Under the pieces are notes generated by a model. That model was not told the origin of the DNA. It made no database searches and saw nothing but the letters and a program-made list of their open reading frames with translations. DNA of 64,000 nt from Polytrichum commune (Eukaryota > Streptophyta > Polytrichopsida > Polytrichales > Polytrichaceae), in NCBI GenBank assembly GCA_950295325.1, contig OX485807.1:11309001-11373000 (forward strand), written 5' to 3'. Below, one piece after another: positions 57,047-64,000 of this stretch. The translations under genes and the position numbers were made by a program. How positions within the stretch are numbered: position 1 is the first letter of the stretch; every line of letters starts with the position of its first letter.

Positions 57047-57655
57047 AGGAGTGTATGGGCCCAGGGAGTGACGGTTTTAGGTGTCATTAGTGGTGCCACC
57101 TCATAGCGGCCTCCACTACCTTCATGTAGGGTAGGTAACGGGCTTCACTCTATCTCGGGTTGGTTTAAGGTGGGATTAGGGTGGCTTGTCAATGCCTATT
57201 CTAGCCATTTTATTCACAACGCCAAGGGGGTAGGCCCACAAACCACAAAGGGTCATTTCCCGGGATGCAAGGGGGTCAGTTCCCGGGATGCAAGGTGATG
57301 GTTTTGCAAGCGAACCGGGTGGGATCATGGAGGTAGCCGTGTGGCTTTGCATATCATTACTATTTGGGCTTTGATGTAGTTTGGGTCTAGTACCCTACCG
57401 TGTTGTGTTGGTTTTAGGCAATGAAAGTGGAGGTCCTCATCATATGCAAGGTTGCCATACACGGGGCCTATGGATCGGTTTAAGGAAGCTAGTAATTTTA
57501 ACTTTGAATATTCATCAATAATTCAATCTTTTCTTTCTTGATACCTATGTTTAGCCCAAAGGCTAATATGAACATATATTTTATATATCAACCACATAGC
57601 CATATGTATGTGCAATAGCTTAAAGTGTTGGTTTAAGCACCCTCTACCTTAGTGG
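57047..57655. repeat. Dispersed repeat A, copy 2
   Basis: Partner of 23,508-24,110, same orientation. Contains a local duplication GGTCA(G)TTTCCCGGGATGCAAGG around 57,250-57,295. No coding motif seen. Confidence 0.85.
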
Positions 57656-57685
57656 TGTTGTTCATGACCGAGTTCCTGTACTTAC

Positions 57686-57918
57686 TTTTGGTCTGAAACA
57701 AGCCACCAGACGCATCCAACTGGAGCCCCATTGCCAGCCAAACCAATGTGCTCCCGAGCTTCTCCCGGACATGGCTTTGCTCCATATCCAGGGACACAAA
57801 CTCCCGCCATTTCAAGCCCCAATCCCGGAGGCTGCCGATGCCCCACACCTCCTTCACAAACACGGCCAGGCCTCCCACCAGCAGCGCATAGGCTGCCAAG
57901 CGGCTCACCCGGGAAACC
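57686..57918 (-). pseudogene. Orphan exon or gene fragment with intact splice sites
   Basis: Minus-strand 233-bp segment, open throughout, preceded by the acceptor CTTTTTTAG and followed by the consensus donor GTAAGT (57,681-57,685). The peptide has a hydrophobic start (LAAYALLVGGLAVFVKEVWG) and then REFVSLDMEQSHVREKLG and VWLAMGLQLDASG. Its high GC and clean reading contrast with the surrounding repeats, so it looks like a real plant exon. I do not recognise the protein. No partner exons are visible: repeat A ends 30 bp downstream and a TIR element starts about 100 bp upstream. It may be a captured or decayed fragment. Confidence 0.45.
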
Positions 57919-58015
57919 CTAAAAAAGTGGAAGCAACACACAACGGCCGCCAGTGCATGCAAGGTCCTCCACGAACACCGCTCTGCAATGCAACACTCCA
58001 ATACCTAATTACATA

Positions 58016-58444
58016 TAAGGTGGAAATACCATACCCTGTGAAACTAAGGTGATTCGCATTGAACATCGGGTCCGACAATCATGACATAAGTTTCCAAGAT
58101 AGACGACAACGATTCATGAAGAGTGAGTGCAAGTTGTTTCATATTTTTTTGCCTTATACAAAAAATGCTACAATTTTTCAAAGTGGAAAGTTGTTCAAAT
58201 CCCTACTCGTTCACTACATTCTCCCTACACCGAACACGGTAATCCGCATTTCCATACAGAACATCACCTAAATCGGTTACCTCATGAGTACATCAACACT
58301 TGACTCCCATTGGCTACACTAAGTGTACACGCATCGAAGTTGCCGCTGAGCCATGATCGGTTTTAGAAATGACACTTCACCATTATGACGGCGGTCTAGT
58401 GTATGGCTAGAGGGTGGTTAACGGGTTATGGTATTTCTACCTTA
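58016..58444 (+). mobile_element. TIR element, TAAGGTAGAAATACC family, copy 2
   Basis: 429 bp, ends TAAGGTGGAAATACCATA and the inverse GTTATGGTATTTCTACCTTA, flanked by TA on both sides. Similar to 28,068-28,500 over its whole length. Non-coding. Confidence 0.85.
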
Positions 58445-58525
58445 TACCTTGTTCGAAATGAACGAAAAAAGAAAAGAAAAGAAAATGATAGATAGTAAAT
58501 AAGAATCAATGCACCCCTCATGTAC

Positions 58526-58878
58526 TAAGGTAGGGGTGGCAATTTCCGTGCAGGTCCTAAAGTCGACCCCTATGTCGGAAGCACCTATCAAGGTGCTTTT
58601 ACCGTTCACAGCGCTGCCAACATTTCATTGGATGCCAGCGGTTGGTTTTAGAAATCCACCCTGTGGATATACCACGTACCCTATGTGCGAGTGTTGGTCA
58701 CTCTACAAGGTTTCCTTTAAAAATTTGTAGGAAATCATAAACATGCTGGAAAATTTTGATTTTTTCATAGTTGCTCTTGCACCAGCTTTGCGGAGCGCTC
58801 AAAATTTATAAAAAAATAGTTTCAGCATCCCAACTAGGCACATCTGAAATTTGGACGGAAATTGCCACCCCTACCTTA
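58526..58878. mobile_element. TIR element with TAAGGTAGGGGTGGC ends (possibly hAT-like)
   Basis: 353-bp element with 24-bp terminal inverted repeats beginning TAAGGTAGGGGTGGCAATTT. Flanks share TGTA (left TGTAC, right TGTAG). The core TAGGGGTGGCAA is typical of hAT ends, but an 8-bp hAT target duplication is not seen, so the superfamily stays open. Confidence 0.75.
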
Positions 58879-60510
58879 TGTAGGGGGATTGGAGACTGTA
58901 ACGTGCCACTTAAATAGAGCCCACTTACCGCAAAGTAGGCAGTACATTTTTTCATGTATGGAGGGGGCTCCTGAACAAGATAATGCCACCAAACTCATAT
59001 TTATATCGGTTATGATATGGATGTTTGTTTTTCTTTACACAAACTTGATTAAGGTAAGGGGAGGTCTTCAACATACACTTTACTATGCACACACTTCTTA
59101 CATGATAGGATACATGAAATATGCAATTGACGGGGGTTGATTAGTAGATCCACGTTGTACATGTAGCCATTTTCCTCATAGTTTGTGGAGCTCATATGAA
59201 TATTTACCTTCACCACATACATGGCGAGGTAAGCCGGTGTCAAAGTGTGTATATTATAGACAATGGGCCCTCCTCGTCACTTGCGACGGCATTTATTGTC
59301 AAAGTGTACAAGACAAACTTGGACATTGGGCGTAATGGTTACTGCTAACAATATTCTACAAGAGCGCCCTATAAATAAGATGTCTTGGCTCCTTTTAATA
59401 ACATCGTAAGAGAAGGCTATTGAAAGGTTAGAGAAATTGATAGTAAGCAATTCTAATCTAACGGGAATGTCATCCGTGTCCAAAGCCAATGGAGATCCTT
59501 TTACACATTAGCTTATTCCCTCGTGATGACCATGACTTGTTGGGGAATGAAGGTTATGGAAATATGGCATAAGGTATTCTACTACATGTTGTAGCAAATG
59601 TATTTTGAAAGTCATTTTCAAATGACAAAAATGCAAGAACCCATCTACCGAAAGGTAGGCATTAAGCCCTACCCCGTAACCAAAAAAATTCCTCACATGG
59701 CACTGGGCAAATGGGCTCACATTCACGTCACTCAATACACCGGTGTCAGTTTTTCCTTTCTTTTCGAATGCAAACAAATTTGCTGCAAAACACCAATCTA
59801 CCCATGGCAAAGTAGTTTCAACAACAGAATGGAATTGTGTGGCTTGTGCTAATTACATGGCGGTTTACATTGTACATATCTCCAGTCATTTCTCAACAAG
59901 GAAAACAATCCGGACCTTGCACATTGGAATGAAATGAGGTTGATAAGCATCAGCATCATCAATTAATGTCATACAAGATCATTGCGACTCAGAATGGCAT
60001 GCATATTCTTATATTACGGTCCCTACTACACCTACCTGGGTCTTGAAATAGGCTTCTTAGGGTTGAAGAGTAGTTAGGGTGTGTCATGCAACTGGGAAGA
60101 TACAATGTCAAATCCTTCTGCGGTTGCATTTTTATTTTTGACAGTTTTGATAGCCACAATGCTTATCGTTCAAATGATTAAGTGAGAAGTGGGTTTGGAG
60201 CTATACCGATTTCAATGGACCTTAGCTTCGAACTTGCAGAGGAGTAGCCGAATATGGCAGCCATGAAGAGACATCCGAGGCGAAGTGCACGTGATGGCCT
60301 GCAATGCTCACGCTTCCGACGAGTACTTGACATGATCTCTCCCTCAAAATCATGCAACGCTTCTTGCAAGTTTATTGCAAGTTTTTGCAAATAAGTTGCT
60401 GCAGTTTTCTCTCTCACCAGCATGGCGTTCTCTTTCCCACCACCGAACAACCACTATGATAGTTGCCCTATTGTTTTATGCAATTGACTGGCCCGGTGAT
60501 TTTGAGTGCT
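58879..60510. other. Intergenic region without a recognisable gene
   Basis: The minus frame at 60,178-60,450 (up to 90 codons, one from an ATG near 60,423) has a short hydrophobic stretch (LGCLFMAAIFGYSSA) but no family I know and no splice context. Nothing else stands out. Confidence 0.45.
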
Positions 60511-61200
60511 ATACTAAACATCTGATTTAGTGTGGGCCATGGCAATAAAACCGGCGTGCCATGTTAATTAAAGCTGCAAGGTAACCCCGATTTCATGTGA
60601 CAACCGCCAAGTGATTGCAAGACAATTGTTGTGGGCCGATAATGAACAATATGTGCCACACTAAATCATATATTTAGTGTAGCAACTCGGGAGAGACTTA
60701 GGGTTTGTGTAACTACCAACTTTGATGGTAAATCAAATTTAAGACTAGGCATTGGTCCCGGGCTCAAAATTAACGTGGTCAATTTTTTGCAATTATGAAA
60801 ATTTTCACTTTTGAATGTATGGCATACATGGCATGTATCAACCTGTGTTCTTTGATGGAAAAATACACATCTAGAGAAAATATTTAATGACATTGCTTCT
60901 TGAAAATATGTATCATTGTAACATTCATCATATTCTTCTAGCTACAATAAATATGATATTTATTGTCATATGGCACTTAATGTCACTATAGTAACTTCTT
61001 GGATGACACTACTTATGAATAAGTGAACAAATACTATCATGGATAATGAACAAGTTCACCCATCGGCCAAAACCCTACCTTCTCTTGTCAGCAACTTGTG
61101 ATGAAATATTGTCATGGATGATTGAAACTTGGATGAAAAATCACTTGGTAATTATAGATGTTACACATAGATAATTTCATTATATCAAATTCAAGCATAA
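60511..61200. repeat. Cluster of palindrome-bearing repeat copies
   Basis: Three 9-5-9 palindromes lie here: 60,511-60,533 (imperfect), 60,658-60,680 (perfect, ACACTAAAT/ATTTAGTGT) and 60,944-60,966 (perfect but ACAATAAAT/ATTTATTGT). The sequence after the third (to about 61,170) matches, inverted, the family segment at 2,900-3,010. Confidence 0.7.
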
Positions 61201-61262
61201 GTCTAAGTTTTCTTTTCAAATAGTTTAATGATAAGCATGTGAAAAATGTTTGAATAGTAGCG

Positions 61263-64000
61263 CTACTCAATTTCCGTTTTATTTTCCAAATGTATAAGAT
61301 CAACATCATGAGATTGACTACTACGTGCAATGGAATCGTCAACTTTGTAGCGATACCTACTTGAAATCACCAAAAAGAAACAAAAATTTACGGCCATAAT
61401 CACTGCACACAACCAATACAATTTATCCAAACGACACCGGTTAATATTGTTGACGATCCAACTCTTCCCTCTGTTGCGGGAGGTTATGGTCACAACTGCA
61501 TCCGTGATTGCTGTGCCCCAATAGAGGCCAATACCTATAGAAGCCAAGCGCATTGCATGGGCGAGTGCTCGTAACCTTGGAGAAAATTGGGTGTAATAGA
61601 AATCGAAAGTGGATATAGCAAAAAACACCTCGACTAGACCAATAAGGAGATATTGTGGTAGTAACCAAAAGATAGTCATGGGCAACGCCTTTGTTGGGCT
61701 ATCAAGGAAGCCACCGTCTCGCGCAACCTATCAAGCCACGACAAAAATACATATTAATTTTGAGATACACCCCTTCAAGTTGTTACCCTCACATATACGA
61801 TCTTTTAGCAAGTGTTGGGGTGAGCCTTTCCCATCGACTGTTTTATGAAGGTCTCATGTGCATTCTCTTGGCACTTCTCCTTGAGTTCAATCTACTATTG
61901 AATGTGTGCGCATCAAGGTTTAAAAATTTGGTGTCAAATTCATCAAATGTTTGCCAAACCAGCAAAAAAACTTACTAATAAATATAAGAGCTAGGCATCC
62001 TAACCTCAAGAACCAGATTAAAAAAAGGTGTATTGGCACTACGTCCTAAAATGCATAAAAATTAGATGAGGAATTAATAGAAGGTTCCCACTAGTCTATG
62101 CCCAATGTTTGTTCTTTGATTCAATGAGGCTCTGTTTATTGGGAATTTGGTTCTTGGGACTTGCTATCATTTGTAGATGATTGATCCATCTAGACACCTC
62201 ATAAGGTTCAAGAGCAATATGTAACCTTTCATAGAAGATGCTACGTATGCCAACTTCAAAGAGGGAATGACATTGCAAAAAATGAAACATGTGCTAGGTG
62301 TTATAAGAGATAACTCACATTCAATCTCTTTTTCTCGATGCATGCAGCAACAATACAAGCAACAATTGACAAGAATGTGCCAACTCCCATGCGTTTCAAA
62401 ATTGTGATTCCCCTCTCATTGCCCGTGATCCGACGGAAGAGAGGCACAAAAACTTGGTCATACACAGGGATGAGGATGAGGATGAAGAGCGTGATGAACC
62501 CTTGAAGTGATGCGGGAGGTATCTGGAAGTGGGGACCCATGTGGCGGTCCATTGTTCGGCCTTGCTTTGTGAAATACGTTGTGACCAAAGCAGGGTATGT
62601 GATCCCCGCAAAGGTGTTGGAGAACCAAATGGGCATCACCCGAAGCACCTGTTTGACCTCCTCCACTTGTGTCACCGTGCATACCCGCCATGGATTCGGT
62701 GCCTTCTCCAATGACATTGTGCTTGAGCCAGTTTTTGTTGTTAATGGCCCTGGAAATATTGCAGCCCTATCGAGGAACCTGCAAAAATGATAGTTAGCTT
62801 TAAATACATATATGCCATCACACGAAAAAGACTGACCACTAATTGTCTCCATAGAAGACACTTTAACTTTCACACTTGTCAAATTTCAACCCACCCCACC
62901 ATCATAGCTGAAGACTTCAATAGAGACCTCCCCTTACAACATCAACTCCAACAACATTGCGTTTAGACCAAAACTTGGCGTTAATGGCACTCACAATATT
63001 ACAACTTCATCAACAAACCTACAATATTGAAAAACAACTTCACAATCATGAAAAGCTCAATTTAATCAATGCATATCAATGAGAGGTAGATCACCTGACT
63101 ATATCTCCTACACGGACTTTATCCTAGGGTAAAAGATGGAACCAAAAGAAAAAAGTGCCAAAGTGACGTGGTCACTTGGCACTTTGATGTGGTCACTAAT
63201 TATGTTGCACGAATGCCCTTCCCTGTTTCTGTTTTGCAACGCCTGATGTTTAGAATCCCTATTGTAGCCAAAGCTACAATTTAAACAATATGCAAACAAG
63301 CTTATTGGAAAAGGTAGAGAAAGGAGCATAACCAACTTCTCCATGTCTTTCAACGTTGTGGCATCCCTGGACTGACAGACAACAAACAAAGGATTATATC
63401 TTGTAACCAAAGGATTCCTCCCAACCACATTTCTGAACCTACAGCCGAACCTAATCCCCATGATAAGCACAAAATGACACCGCAAGTTCAATAATATTCA
63501 TCCATTTTATGTGGAGATCAAACCATTAAATCGGTCAAATTGAGGTAAGGGGCAATATATCCTACATATCAATGGCTATATAAGCGACACATGCCATGAC
63601 TAAAACCCTGTAAGTAACCAGTATACTGGGTTAACCCGTAGAGAAGGCTACACTAAATATGTATTGTAAATTTTGTGTCAGAAATTCAATTTGTCTTGCT
63701 CAATACTGATTGTAAACCGGCCGTGTAGTGTCACTAACACTCATTGTAAACCTCACAATATTTGTAACAAGAGTTTTGTGAGTTTTGTAAGTTTTGTTTT
63801 GTAAATCTAACCGGTAGAGTTAACTGGAGAACATGAAAAAAGAACCAAATAACACCCACATACCTTATGTGTATATAATGCAACTCAAGGAAAGGATGCT
63901 CACAAGAAATCGGCAGTATGCTGCACGTGTGGATGACTTCGTCGTTGATCGACATGAATGTCGGCCGAGCTTGCTCCATCGATCGTCTCCTCGTACAGCT
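61263..64000 (-). CDS. NRT1/PTR family (NPF) transporter, 3' part only
   Basis: Minus-strand gene running out of the window. Visible exons in coding order: 64,000-63,904 (partial, LYEETIDGASS...HTADF), 62,778-62,319 and 61,727-61,263 (stop TAG). Introns are GT-AG and phases fit. NPF proteins are 12-helix plasma-membrane or tonoplast proton-coupled carriers of nitrate, peptides, hormones or other solutes. Diagnostic pieces are FLDRAAIFPGP, WRVCTVTQVEEVKQVLRVMP, a QGRTMDRHMGPHFQIPPASL loop, VPLFRRITGNERGITILKRM, and in the last exon TIFWLLPQYLLIGLVEVFF and FDFYYTQFSPRLRALAHAM, which cover the second helix bundle. The N-terminal half with the ExxER motif lies beyond 64,000. The reading is intact. 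Subfamily and substrate cannot be set from this part. Confidence 0.92.
63650..63760. repeat. Palindrome-bearing repeat copy inside the NPF intron
   Basis: Starts CTACACTAAATATG with a damaged palindrome, then TTGCTCAATAC and GTGTAGTGTCACTAACACT, in the order seen at 2,733-2,825. Confidence 0.75.
63775..63870 (-). repeat. Inverted copy of the 19,601-19,690 repeat
   Basis: Reverse complement reads TATGTGGGTGTTATTTGG, CATGTTCTCCA and TTAGATTTACAAAACAAAAC as in the partner. Confidence 0.75.

Larger units (their letters stand above)
62779..63903 (-). other. Repeat-containing intron of the NPF gene
   Basis: 1,125-bp intron between the partial first visible exon and the FLDRAAI exon. It holds a copy of the palindrome repeat family (63,650-63,760) and the inverted partner of the 19.6-kb repeat (63,775-63,870). 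A frame at 63,108-63,491 is discussed under findings; it is not needed for the transporter. Confidence 0.8.

Overview
The window is nuclear DNA of a flowering plant. The evidence is a five-exon SNAP33-type t-SNARE gene, an NRT1/PTR-family (NPF) transporter gene with GT-AG introns, an F-box gene, a Ty3/gypsy chromovirus primed by initiator-Met tRNA, and several families of MITEs. I cannot name the species from sequence alone. The region is gene-poor: only three credible protein genes are seen, all right of position 45,400.

Layout. 1-9,890 is a direct tandem duplication with a 5,158-bp unit; the two copies look identical, microsatellites included. The unit is a mosaic of older repeats and holds a Tourist-like MITE, a degenerate minisatellite and a palindrome-bearing repeat. 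9,891-37,642 is intergenic and repeat-rich: pogo-like debris (13.7-15.3 kb), three ~500-bp MITEs of one family (16.5, 18.5, 20.7 kb), two dispersed repeats with partners at 56-58 kb, a Stowaway-like element (31.8 kb), a set of four related hairpins (34.8-35.4 kb) and a 5S-rRNA-like segment (37.07 kb). 37,643-44,711 is one complete LTR retrotransposon in minus orientation, with 975-bp LTRs that look identical and the target duplication ACTTT. Its internal region is dead: the core of reverse transcriptase is missing, the RT/RNase H junction is triplicated and the chromodomain carries a stop.

45,430-48,585 is the F-box gene with a long leader. A stack of MITEs (50.24-51.07 kb) ends just before the leader of the SNAP33-like gene (CDS 51,829-54,710, plus strand). 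54.7-61.2 kb is repeat-rich again, with a probable orphan exon at 57.69-57.92 kb. The window ends inside the NPF gene on the minus strand (61,263 to beyond 64,000).

The three genes have unrelated jobs (ubiquitin-ligase substrate recognition, vesicle fusion, solute transport) and form no operon or cluster. I found no convincing new protein system. The most unusual signals are structural: a recurrent 9-5-9 palindrome with paired base changes, the four-hairpin series with paired changes, an LTR built largely of inverted repeats, and a deleted but recently moved retroelement.
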